Assembly: GCA_902363445.1 (NCBI GenBank)
Contig: CABJAB010000007.1
Span: forward strand, 81,938 to 145,937
DNA: 64,000 nt
Direction of reading: 5' to 3'
Origin: Lachnospiraceae bacterium
Lineage (GTDB): Bacteria > Bacillota > Clostridia > Lachnospirales > Lachnospiraceae
This document shows positions 1 to 6,840 of this stretch, in pieces; the first letter of the stretch is position 1; each line of letters starts with the position of its first letter. Under the pieces are notes generated by a model that had not been told where the DNA came from, did no database searches, and worked only from the letters and a program-made list of their open reading frames with translations. The position numbers and the translations under genes are program-made.

Positions 1-305
1 CCGAAATAAGCTCTCATTTGCCCCCAAAGCCATTGGGGCAGTCTACCGCGGCCCGCTGCCATAAGGCGCGCGGGCCGTGTGGATATCCAATCCTTTTCTG
101 GAATCAATGGAACGGAAATTATCCAGAATGGTGCGGCAAGCAGGGCGCCGGCAGAAAGATTCCGGGCCGGCCTAAAGGCGAGCGCCGCAGGGCAGAGGCC
201 GGTGTTCCCCAGGCGGAGTGGGGGTAAAGCGGCCCCTAAATCGCCAGCGAACCGAAATCGTGACGGTCCGGAACTTCTGCAGGTGCTAAACTGGAGCTTA
301 ATCGG
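1..305 (+). ncRNA. Candidate structured noncoding RNA, about 305 nt, family not identified
   Basis: No convincing reading frame is present, but the stretch folds into many helices. A long-range closing stem pairs 1-4 with 302-305 and 7-13 (TAAGCTC) with 294-300 (GAGCTTA). Inside are hairpins 19-24/35-40 (TGCCCC/GGGGCA), 49-56/70-77 (CGGCCCGC/GCGGGCCG, with an inner GCC/GGC and ATAA loop), 80-85/120-125 (TGGATA/TATCCA), 132-137/184-189 (TGCGGC/GCCGCA) enclosing 147-152/166-171, and a CCCC/GGGG hairpin near 207-223. CCAGC near 244 pairs with GCT and CTGG near 284-294. Unpaired segments are A-rich on the plus strand, which supports this orientation. The tmRNA, RNase P, SRP and 6S signatures I know are absent. 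A raiA-type RNA is one possibility that I cannot confirm. The 5' end may lie outside the window. Confidence 0.6.
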
Positions 306-423
306 AATTAACTAAAAATAATTCCAAAATGTATTTTGTATTATACTACAACAAAGCCAAATAAGCAAAGAAAAAAGTTCGTTTCCATCGTGGCGAAAAG
401 TATTCAGGAACCCGGCGGGGGGC

Positions 424-452
424 TTGTGACAGCTTCCGATCTATGATAGAAT
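424..452 (+). promoter_or_regulatory. Promoter of the CsoR-family gene
   Basis: A -35 TTGTGA (424-429) and a -10 TAGAAT (447-452) are separated by 17 bp, 45 bp before the start codon. A G/C-rich run just upstream (near 411-422) could be part of a CsoR-type operator, but no clean palindrome is visible. The 306-423 stretch between the RNA and this promoter is AT-rich and holds only weak A/T hairpins. Confidence 0.5.
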
Positions 453-496
453 GAATCGTAATGCTGGAAGATAAACAGAGATAGGAGGGAAGTGCG

Positions 497-862
497 GTGG
501 AGGAGATGCATACGCATACCCATATTCATATAGGGGAAGACGGACAAGTCATTGAGCATACTCATGGAGAGGGAGAGCGCGGCCATCATAATCATGGGCA
601 TACCCATACGAACACGAAGGCGGTACTTAATCGCCTGAGTCGGGCCATCGGCCATCTGGAATCCATAAAAAGGATGGTGGAGGAAGGAAGAGACTGCAGT
701 GAGGTGCTGATACAGCTGTCAGCGGTTAAATCAGCAATCAATAATACCGGAAAAGTGATCTTGCAGGATCATATTGAGCATTGTATTGTAGATGCGGTGG
801 AATCAGGGGACCATGAAGCCCTGGAAGAACTCAGCAAGGCCATTGACCGTTTCGTAAAATAA
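497..862 (+). CDS. CsoR/FrmR/RcnR-family metal-sensing transcriptional repressor with His-rich N-terminus
   Basis: This 121-residue all-helical DNA-binding protein belongs to the DUF156 family, whose members repress metal-efflux or formaldehyde-detoxification genes until ligand binds. The Cu(I)-type triad is visible: Cys67, His92 and Cys96, with the C-x24-H-x3-C spacing of CsoR. Residues 1-40 are an added extension carrying 11 histidines in HTH repeats, which the canonical 85-95-residue family lacks; it may bind Zn, Ni or Cu (inference). The start is GTG at 497, seven bases after AGGAGGG (483-489); an ATG at 506 is an alternative. The gene is followed directly by a strong terminator, so it looks monocistronic. 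Its target is not obvious, since the neighbouring MATE exporter runs the opposite way. Confidence 0.85.
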   Translation: MEEMHTHTHIHIGEDGQVIEHTHGEGERGHHNHGHTHTNTKAVLNRLSRAIGHLESIKRMVEEGRDCSEVLIQLSAVKSAINNTGKVILQDHIEHCIVDAVESGDHEALEELSKAIDRFVK

Positions 863-881
863 AACGGAAGGCCGTTGGAAA

Positions 882-925
882 AGCCTGGATGGGCGCCTCG
901 TGACAGGCGCTCATCCGGGCTTTTT
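882..925. terminator. Strong, probably bidirectional intrinsic terminator
   Basis: The arms at 882-898 and 905-921 form a near-perfect 17-bp hairpin with a short CGTGAC loop, followed by TTTTT. It lies between the convergent CsoR-family gene and the MATE gene, and could end transcription from both. Confidence 0.9.
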
Positions 926-958
926 GCAGTTAGAAAGAGTAAAAGGAGAAAATACTTC

Positions 959-2281
959 TTATATGATAGAACGGACTTCCAGTTTTTTTCGGAAAAAACG
1001 GACTGTAAAAAATCCTGTGCGTACCACCCAATCCACTATCATGGCCAGCCATACGCCGGCTACGCCCATTTTCAAAAAGCCTGCCATGAAATAGGAAAGA
1101 AAAATTCGGCACACCCACATAGAGGTAATGGAGACGATCATGGTATATTTCACATCGTTAGAAGCGCGCAGGGCGTTGGGCAGCGCAAAGGAGGACGGCC
1201 AGAACAGGATGGCGAAGCCATTGTGAATATAAGTCAGTGTAACGGCCAGCCTGGCCGTTTCTTCAGAAAGGCGGTAGATGCCCACCAAAGGACCGACAAA
1301 CAGCAGAATCCCGCCGCAGACCAGGGCAATGGCGCCGTATGTAATGCCTATCAGAATCTTGGTATTTCTTCGAGCCTCTTCATAACGGCCGGCGCCGATG
1401 CATTGGCCCACAACAGTTACAAGAGCCAGCCCCATGGCGGAGCCTGGGAGCGTGCCTAGAGTAGCCAGAGTATTTGCTGCTGCGTTCGCGGCTATGGATG
1501 CGGTTCCGAAACTGACGATCAGGCTCTGCAAAAGGATTTTTCCAACCTGGAAAATATTGTTCTCCAGGCCGCTCGGAATGCCGATGTACATGATCCTGCC
1601 TACCATGTCCCGCTGAAAGTGCCTGGTGAAATGAGGAAGGTGGAGTTCATATTTTGGATTACGGATCAATTTGAGGAGCAGGATGGCAGAAGCGATTCGG
1701 GATAAAAGGGAAGCAGTTCCCACACCCGCCGCGCCCATATGAAATACAAAGACGAATAGGGCGTTTCCCGGAATATTGATGAGGTTCATAAGGAGGGCGG
1801 ACAGCATGGAAATACTGGACTTTCCCTGAACCCGGAATAAAGCCGCACAGGCATTGGAGACCCCAAGAAACGGATAGGAGACGGCGCAGAGGTAAAAATA
1901 GGTACGGGCATTGGCCATTACACTCTCTTCTGCACGGCCGCACAGCAAATTCAGGATAGCGTGATTTCCTGCCAGAATGACGCCCATGATAATCAAGGAT
2001 ATGACAAATGTGGACAGTATCAGCTGTCCGGCTGTTTCCCTGGCCAGGTCCGGTTTCTTTTTGCCTAAATATTGAGCGCAGACTACGGCTCCGCCCGTTG
2101 CGATAGCCATCAGGAAATTGATCAGCAGAAGACTGATATTGTCGACCAGAGAAACGCCGGATACTGCCGCTTCACCGGCAGAAGCTACCATAATGATATC
2201 TGCCATGCCGACGGTGGTGGCGAGAAACTGCTCTGCAAACAGCGGCAGGATTAACCGGGTCAGATCCTTTCTGGAAAACAT
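959..2281 (-). CDS. MATE-family multidrug/Na+ antiporter
   Basis: The product is a 440-residue polytopic membrane protein with about 12 hydrophobic segments in two homologous halves, the usual length and layout of MATE (MatE PF01554) exporters that expel cationic drugs or metabolites against a Na+ or H+ gradient. The N-terminus (FSRKDLTRLILPLFAEQF) matches the family start. The frame is open a further 57 codons upstream, but the ATG at 2281 has AGGAGG seven bases before it and a well-placed promoter (2327-2355), so I chose it. It is transcribed toward the terminator at 882-925 and divergently from the exonuclease gene. The substrate cannot be predicted from sequence. Confidence 0.9.
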   Translation of the reverse strand: MFSRKDLTRLILPLFAEQFLATTVGMADIIMVASAGEAAVSGVSLVDNISLLLINFLMAIATGGAVVCAQYLGKKKPDLARETAGQLILSTFVISLIIMGVILAGNHAILNLLCGRAEESVMANARTYFYLCAVSYPFLGVSNACAALFRVQGKSSISMLSALLMNLINIPGNALFVFVFHMGAAGVGTASLLSRIASAILLLKLIRNPKYELHLPHFTRHFQRDMVGRIMYIGIPSGLENNIFQVGKILLQSLIVSFGTASIAANAAANTLATLGTLPGSAMGLALVTVVGQCIGAGRYEEARRNTKILIGITYGAIALVCGGILLFVGPLVGIYRLSEETARLAVTLTYIHNGFAILFWPSSFALPNALRASNDVKYTMIVSITSMWVCRIFLSYFMAGFLKMGVAGVWLAMIVDWVVRTGFFTVRFFRKKLEVRSII

Positions 2282-2326
2282 GAAAACGCCTCCTGTAAAA
2301 TAGTCAAAATATTGAGAACGGAGCCT

Positions 2327-2355
2327 ATCATAAACCTTATGGACAATGAAGTCAA
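2327..2355 (-). promoter_or_regulatory. Promoter of the MATE gene
   Basis: Reading the minus strand, a -35 TTGACT (2350-2355) and a -10 TATGAT (2327-2332) are separated by exactly 17 bp, 45 bp upstream of the chosen ATG. Confidence 0.7.
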
Positions 2356-2483
2356 GAGTCATGGGGAAAATATAAAAATTGCGTAAGCTCATGGGATATG
2401 ATAGAATGGGAAGAGTGATGCGCCGGCCGTGGCAGGAGGCCGGGAAATTCAAGTGACAAGGTATGGAAAGGCGGTGAAACGGT

Positions 2484-3467
2484 TTGCATTATATTGTTCT
2501 CGACCTGGAATGGAATCAGAGTCCAAGGGGAAAAGCGGGAAAACGGACAGGGATGCCTTTTGAGATTATTGAAATAGGAGCGGTGAAACTGGACGGAGAG
2601 ATGCGTACCGTAGAGGTGTTTAACGAAATGATCAAGCCGGCTGTGTACCGCCAGCTTCACTATAAAACAAAGGAAATCCTGCATATGGACATACAGGAAT
2701 TGGAAAAGGCCAGAAAGTTCCAGGATGTCATCGGAGATTTTTTTAAATGGTGCGGAGAGGACTATATCATGTGCACCTGGGGTTCCATGGATCTGACAGA
2801 GCTTCAGAGGAATCTTGCGTTTTTTAAGGTGGAAAATCCGATGGGGAAACCGCTTCTTTATTATGATGTGCAGAAGCTGTTCAGCCTTTTGTACGAAGAC
2901 GGAAAAAGCCGGCGTTCCCTGAAGGACGCGGTGGAGTATCTGGAGATCGAGGAGGATATTCCCTTTCATCGCGCCTTTGACGATACGCTGTATACGGTCA
3001 AGATCATGCAGAGGATGAATCTGGATGCCGTGCGGAAGTATGTGTCGGTGGACTATTTCAGACTTCCGGATAAAAAGGAAGAGGAAATCTATATCGTATT
3101 TGGCCGATATGCAAAATATGTTTCCAGGGTGTTTGCGACCAGGGAAAAGGCGATGGCTGATAAAGGCGTGGTTTCCACAAAGTGCTATCGCTGCGGCAAA
3201 GCTCTGAGGAAACGGATCCGTTGGTTTCCGGTCAACGGAAAAACGTATCTGTGCCTGGCGTTTTGCCCTGAGCACGGTTATATGAAGGGAAAGCTCAGGC
3301 TCAAGAAAGCTGAAGCCGGAGGGGTTTTTGTGGTAAAGACGCTGAAGCTGATTTCAGAATCAGACGCCGAGGACATTCAGATGAAAAAGCTGGAGATGTT
3401 AAAAAAGAGGAAAGAGAGCAAAGCGGGCAGGCCCGCCTCAGACTCTCCTTCCTCTCAAGCTTTGTGA
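2484..3467 (+). CDS. DEDDh 3'-5' exonuclease with C-terminal zinc-ribbon-like module
   Basis: This 327-residue protein starts at TTG with a modest AGGCGGTG site seven bases upstream. Residues 1-185 form an RNase T/epsilon-type exonuclease fold: the first acidic pair D-x-E is in VLDLEWNQ, a middle Asp lies in GSMDLTEL near residue 103, and the HRAFDDT motif supplies the DEDDh His and last Asp. It is probably an RNA exonuclease of the Eri-1/KapD type. Residues about 225-265 contain CYRCGKAL and CLAFCPEHGY, four cysteines spaced like a zinc ribbon, which is unusual for this family. The tail (290-327) is Lys/Ser-rich. It is divergent from MATE and convergent with the carboxypeptidase gene. Confidence 0.8.
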   Translation: MHYIVLDLEWNQSPRGKAGKRTGMPFEIIEIGAVKLDGEMRTVEVFNEMIKPAVYRQLHYKTKEILHMDIQELEKARKFQDVIGDFFKWCGEDYIMCTWGSMDLTELQRNLAFFKVENPMGKPLLYYDVQKLFSLLYEDGKSRRSLKDAVEYLEIEEDIPFHRAFDDTLYTVKIMQRMNLDAVRKYVSVDYFRLPDKKEEEIYIVFGRYAKYVSRVFATREKAMADKGVVSTKCYRCGKALRKRIRWFPVNGKTYLCLAFCPEHGYMKGKLRLKKAEAGGVFVVKTLKLISESDAEDIQMKKLEMLKKRKESKAGRPASDSPSSQAL

Positions 3468-3526
3468 GCTTCCTCAATTTTGCGCGCCAATGCACAGCTG
3501 CGGAGCAGCCCTATTCTAAAATAAAA

Positions 3527-3553
3527 ACAAGCCGTGTGGTCTGCACGGCTTGT
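3527..3553 (-). terminator. Intrinsic terminator of the carboxypeptidase gene
   Basis: ACAAGCCGTG (3527-3536) pairs with CACGGCTTGT (3544-3553). Read on the minus strand the hairpin is followed by TTTTATTTT, 17 bases after the carboxypeptidase stop codon. Confidence 0.85.
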
Positions 3554-3569
3554 CGTATTTCCAGAATCT

Positions 3570-5012
3570 TTAACGGCGGTCCAGATTCTTGTTTCTGCTG
3601 CGAAGGACATTCTGCCGCCTCCGGTGCCTTCGCATGGAAGCTTTTCTGGAGTTCCGGACCTTGATCACACTCCGGTTCACTGCCCTCTGCCTTCGTATGA
3701 ACAGGAACAGGAAATAGATTGCGGCTCCACATAGGATGACGCCCAGCAGAATCCAGACATTGATAAACAGCGTGCTGTTCTGGGAGGGCTTTTCCTTGGC
3801 AGAAGGAGAGCTCTGGGCTGTTTCGTGCTCTTTAAAATCAAAATGCTTATCGGCGCTGTCGATGAGTAGAAGAGAGCCGGATCCGAGGCGGACGCCCTGA
3901 TAAGAATAGGTGACGTCTGCCAGTACATTGGAGGTAGAGGCGGTGCTGAGAGTCAGACTGCTCTCCACGTCGTTCAGGCTCATATTATTGGGCAGGATGA
4001 TCCAGCTGTCGCCGCTCAGCTCCAGGGATGCGGAGGATGTGTCGAAAACCCCCTGGGATGAAGAGAGAAAATCGTTGCTGCTGCCGGCGGCCTCCTTCGC
4101 CTCGGCCATATTGTATGCCGTAAAGTTATTAAAGCCAAAATCAAACATGGCTATCGTATCATCGTAATGGGTCCAGTTGGTCTTCATGGAGACGGCGATC
4201 AGCTCCATATCTCCGCGGACGGCATAGGTAACGAGGGTATTGCCGGCTTCTGGGGTATAGCCGGTTTTTCCGGCTACGGTCCCTTCATAGGTATATTCGG
4301 AGTCGCAGAGCATTTTATGCTTCTGCACCAGATACCGGGATTCTGGCTGTTTATTTGTCGGCTCGATCGTGTGTTTTGCGGCCGCGCAGATTCGGATAAA
4401 GGTATCGTTGTGCACGAGGGCTTTCATAATGAGCGCCATGTCGTGACAGGTGGTATAATGGTTTTCGTTGTGAAGCCCATGGGCGTTTACGAAATGTGTG
4501 TTGGTGCAGCCAAGCTGAGCGGCCCGGTTGTTCATCATTTCCGCAAAGGCGTCCATACCTCCGGCTACATGCTCGGCCAGGCCGTTGGCTACTTCATTGG
4601 CGGATTGGAGCAGGAGCGCGTACATACACTGTTCTACAGTCAGCTGTTCCCCTTCCGTGACGGCAATGTTGCTGGAGTCGGGTTCAATACTGAATACAGC
4701 TTCTCTGGAAAAGGTAACGACATCGGACAGAGAAGCGTTTTCCAGGGTCAAAAGTGCGGTCATGAGTTTAGTGATGCTGGCGGGATAAAGCGCCTCGTCA
4801 GCATTTTTGGCGAAGAGTACTGTTCCGGTGCGGGCATCAATGAGAATGCCGGCTTCTCCGAGAAGCTCCGGACCCTGAGGCCAGGTAGAAATGGTGCTGG
4901 GATAGGTTTCCTCCTGGGAAGCGTCTGCTGCCAGGCTTGTCCTTTCCGTATAAGAAAAACATAGGAAGAAAGCGGCAAGGATCAGGCATAATGCCCGGTA
5001 CGATCTTTTCAT
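3570..5012 (-). CDS. Penicillin-binding D-alanyl-D-alanine carboxypeptidase (DacF/DacA type)
   Basis: This 480-residue secreted serine peptidase (S11) trims the terminal D-Ala of peptidoglycan stem peptides. All three active-site motifs are visible: S79-I-T-K82, S137-A-N139 and K249-T-G251. Residues 1-29 form a signal peptide. After the catalytic domain comes a beta-rich C-terminal domain (about 300-400), then a membrane segment (about 420-445, NSTLFINVWILLGVILCGA) and a very basic cytoplasmic tail rich in Arg. The C-terminal anchor makes it longer than typical DacA. The start ATG has GGAG about ten bases upstream. Its own promoter is visible at 5055-5083. DacF enzymes act in vegetative wall or spore-cortex maturation; which applies here is open. 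Confidence 0.92.
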   Translation of the reverse strand: MKRSYRALCLILAAFFLCFSYTERTSLAADASQEETYPSTISTWPQGPELLGEAGILIDARTGTVLFAKNADEALYPASITKLMTALLTLENASLSDVVTFSREAVFSIEPDSSNIAVTEGEQLTVEQCMYALLLQSANEVANGLAEHVAGGMDAFAEMMNNRAAQLGCTNTHFVNAHGLHNENHYTTCHDMALIMKALVHNDTFIRICAAAKHTIEPTNKQPESRYLVQKHKMLCDSEYTYEGTVAGKTGYTPEAGNTLVTYAVRGDMELIAVSMKTNWTHYDDTIAMFDFGFNNFTAYNMAEAKEAAGSSNDFLSSSQGVFDTSSASLELSGDSWIILPNNMSLNDVESSLTLSTASTSNVLADVTYSYQGVRLGSGSLLLIDSADKHFDFKEHETAQSSPSAKEKPSQNSTLFINVWILLGVILCGAAIYFLFLFIRRQRAVNRSVIKVRNSRKASMRRHRRRQNVLRSRNKNLDRR

Positions 5013-5054
5013 TTATAGACGACTCCTTATAAAAATGTTAATATATAATTAACA

Positions 5055-5083
5055 ATTATAGGATAAAATAAAGCCGGTGGCAA
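5055..5083 (-). promoter_or_regulatory. Promoter of the carboxypeptidase gene
   Basis: On the minus strand a -35 TTGCCA (5078-5083) and a consensus -10 TATAAT (5055-5060) are separated by 17 bp. The leader then runs through an AT-rich palindromic stretch (TTAATATATAATTAA) before the start codon. Confidence 0.65.
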
Positions 5084-5168
5084 GAGAATCCCGTGATATT
5101 CCGGGAAATATCCTCCAAAGTGGGGAAAGATATTGAAAAATCGTTGTGAAATGTGAGGAAAATGGCAT

Positions 5169-5897
5169 ATGAGGCTGAGAAATGTAAAAGGCGCAAGAGA
5201 CGTGCTGGCAGAAAATCCGTATGTGGTAAATGATTCGGAGCGATATAAGGGAAGCTGGGGAGCCGTCTTCGGGAATCAGAATCCAATCTATATAGAAATC
5301 GGCATGGGGAAGGGCAGGTTTCTTTTGAGACAGTCGGAGCTTCATCCCGAAATAAATTTTATCGGCATAGAGATGTATGCCAGTGTACTGGTGCGCGCGG
5401 TTCAAAAAGCGGAAGGGAGCAGCCTGGAGGACGGAGTATCAGCGGTGACACGCGGAGGCCTGCCTGAGAAGGCGCAGAACGCTGGCATGGGTTCTGCGGA
5501 AAAGACTGCGAATTTTCGATTTTTAAATGTGCAGGCAGAGTATCTGGAAAACATATTTTCTCCCGGAGAAGTATCCCGTATCTATCTTAACTTCTCGGAC
5601 CCCTGGCCGAAGGCGCGTCACGCGAAACGAAGACTGACTTCTCCCGCGTTTTTGTCCAGATATGAAAAGATATTGAAAGAAAACGGCTGCGTGGAATTTA
5701 AAACCGATAACCGGGAATTATTTGAATTCTCCTTGGAATCAGTGGAGGAATCTGGCTGGAGACTTTTATCCAGCACTTTTGATCTACATAAAGATGCAAA
5801 AATGTCCGCTGGAAATGTGATGACAGAATATGAACAGAAGTTCTCAGAAAAGGGACATCCTATTTGTAAGCTGGTTGCACAGCGGAAAGGTTCGTGA
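5169..5897 (+). CDS. trmB: tRNA (guanine-N7-)-methyltransferase TrmB
   Basis: The enzyme uses S-adenosylmethionine to methylate G46 in the variable loop of tRNAs. The N-terminal RLRNVKGARDVL, the SAM-binding IEIGMGKGRFL and the family signature FSDPWPKARHAKRRL identify it clearly. At 242 residues it is about 30 longer than usual TrmB: an insertion (around residues 80-115, Gly/Ala/Glu-rich, from EGSSLEDGV to EKTANF) sits after the second Rossmann helix and is probably a surface loop. The start ATG follows GAGGAAAA. The gene is divergent from the carboxypeptidase and shares the 156-bp AT-rich intergenic region with it. Confidence 0.95.
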   Translation: MRLRNVKGARDVLAENPYVVNDSERYKGSWGAVFGNQNPIYIEIGMGKGRFLLRQSELHPEINFIGIEMYASVLVRAVQKAEGSSLEDGVSAVTRGGLPEKAQNAGMGSAEKTANFRFLNVQAEYLENIFSPGEVSRIYLNFSDPWPKARHAKRRLTSPAFLSRYEKILKENGCVEFKTDNRELFEFSLESVEESGWRLLSSTFDLHKDAKMSAGNVMTEYEQKFSEKGHPICKLVAQRKGS

Positions 5898-5978
5898 TAA
5901 AATAAAAGCGAACCGGCTGCATAGGCCAGGCAGTTAGGTCATATAATAGTAGGAAAAGAACAGTAGGAGGAAAACGCC

Positions 5979-6113
5979 TTGAAACGGAGGCTGAGTTTCC
6001 AGGAAAAGCTGTCCAGGGCATTCTGTGATAAACAGGATCTGAACAGAAAGGCGCTTAAGATTAAGAGGTCCCTTGGGGAAATCAATGAACTTCTGGGGAA
6101 GATGTCAAAATAA
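5979..6113 (+). CDS. Small conserved-looking ORF, 44 aa, function unknown
   Basis: A TTG start at 5979 sits eight bases after a perfect AGTAGGAGG site (5962-5970) and opens a 44-codon frame ending TAA at 6113, only 31 bases before trxA. The peptide is Lys/Arg-rich and helical, from KRRLSFQEKL to LGEINELLGKMSK. The pattern of a Leu/Ile heptad ending in a hydrophobic LL is faintly like Spo0E-type phosphatases, but the SQxLD signature is missing, so I do not assign it. A -10-like TATAATAG lies just upstream (5941-5948). The excellent ribosome-binding site is the main evidence that it is translated. Confidence 0.6.
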   Translation: MKRRLSFQEKLSRAFCDKQDLNRKALKIKRSLGEINELLGKMSK

Positions 6114-6144
6114 AGCGCCTGTAAAGTATACAGGAGGGAAAAAT

Positions 6145-6459
6145 ATGGCAAGAATTTTTCAGCAGGATAATTTTGAAGAAGAAGTATTGAAATCCGATAT
6201 TCCCGTATTGGTGGATTTCTATGCGGAGTGGTGCGGACCTTGCAAGATGCTTGGCCCGGTGATCGAGGATCTGGCAGTGGAGTATGAAGGCAAGGTGAAG
6301 ATCGGCAAGGTCAATGTGGACCTGGCAGAAGAACTGGCCATGCGTTATCAGGTACAGTCTGTACCCACCTTGATTCTTTTTAAGAATGGACAGGTTGTCA
6401 AGAGGCTGTCCGGCGCCCTTCCGAAAGCCCGGCTGATCTCGGAGTTTTCCTTGGCGTAA
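6145..6459 (+). CDS. trxA: Thioredoxin
   Basis: This 104-residue cytoplasmic disulfide reductase has the canonical active site W-C30-G-P-C33-K and the cis-proline motif in QSVPTLILFKNGQ. Length and fold match standard bacterial TrxA, which receives electrons from thioredoxin reductase and reduces ribonucleotide reductase, methionine sulfoxide reductase and other proteins. The start ATG has AGGAGGG seven bases upstream (6132-6138). The frame is open 24 codons further upstream, but that extension overlaps the small ORF at 5979-6113 and lacks a ribosome-binding site. It probably shares a transcript with that ORF. No strong terminator follows it. Confidence 0.96.
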   Translation: MARIFQQDNFEEEVLKSDIPVLVDFYAEWCGPCKMLGPVIEDLAVEYEGKVKIGKVNVDLAEELAMRYQVQSVPTLILFKNGQVVKRLSGALPKARLISEFSLA

Positions 6460-6507
6460 CAGTATTGGAAAACAATGAAAAAAATCGAAATAATTTGAAA
6501 AAAGTAC

Positions 6508-6536
6508 TTGCATTTATAAAAACATTGAGATATAAT
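6508..6536 (+). promoter_or_regulatory. Promoter of tRNA-Lys
   Basis: A -35 TTGCAT (6508-6513) and a consensus -10 TATAAT (6531-6536) are separated by 17 bp. Predicted transcription begins near 6543, at the foot of the hairpin at 6542-6573. Confidence 0.75.
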
Positions 6537-6541
6537 AATGT

Positions 6542-6573
6542 CCGTGCCCCTGAGACAAGCTCACGGGGCACGG
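6542..6573 (+). other. GC-rich hairpin at the 5' end of the tRNA-Lys precursor
   Basis: CCGTGCCCC (6542-6550) pairs with GGGGCACGG (6565-6573), and TGAG/CTCA extends the stem. There is no T-run after it, and the predicted transcription start falls at its base, so it looks like a 5' leader structure and not a trxA terminator, although attenuation of trxA read-through cannot be excluded. Confidence 0.6.
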
Positions 6574-6581
6574 ATTAGTAA

Positions 6582-6654
6582 GCGCTTCTAGCTCAGTTGG
6601 TAGAGCACCTGACTCTTAATCAGGGTGTCCAGGGTTCGAGCCCCTGGAGGCGCA
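6582..6654 (+). tRNA. tRNA-Lys (anticodon CTT)
   Basis: A full cloverleaf is visible. The acceptor arms are GCGCTTC/GAGGCGC, the D-arm is GCTC-AGTTGGTA-GAGC, the anticodon stem is CCTGA/TCAGG around loop CTCTTAA (anticodon CTT, decoding AAG), and the T-arm is CAGGG-TTCGAGC-CCCTG. The discriminator is A at 6654. CCA is not encoded. It has its own promoter and terminator, so it is a single-gene unit. Confidence 0.97.
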
Positions 6655-6684
6655 CTCAAAGCACTGTTTTCGATGACGAAAGAG

Positions 6685-6706
6685 CACCGGGGACGGTGTT
6701 TTTTTT
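6685..6706 (+). terminator. Intrinsic terminator of tRNA-Lys
   Basis: CACCG (6685-6689) and CGGTG (6694-6698) close a GGGA tetraloop and are followed by eight T residues, 31 bases after the tRNA. Confidence 0.85.
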
Positions 6707-6840
6707 GTTTGAAACTTTCAGGGTTGTTTTTCATGGAGACATTCTGTATAATGGGGATGCTGTGCCGTGGACTTTTGTACGTCAGAGAAAGACGAGATGT
6801 AAATCGGTGCATAAAGAAATATAGAAATGGGGAAAACATC

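Noticed and set aside
1-305. Identification of the left-edge RNA as tmRNA, RNase P, SRP or 6S
   Set aside because: The conserved blocks I know for these RNAs (for example the tmRNA CCA-end acceptor and the RNase P GAGGAAAGTCC) are absent.
18-315. Two short open frames over the left-edge RNA
   Set aside because: They lack ribosome-binding sites and overlap long perfect stems, so a noncoding role is more likely.
4167-4964. 265-codon open frame on the plus strand
   Set aside because: It lies entirely antisense to the carboxypeptidase gene, which has all three catalytic motifs, a signal peptide and a promoter. The plus-strand frame has no ribosome-binding site and an improbable sequence.
6625-6840. 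Upstream extension of the DAACS symporter into the tRNA gene
   Set aside because: The extra 72 codons run through tRNA-Lys and its terminator, so they cannot be translated as part of the transporter.
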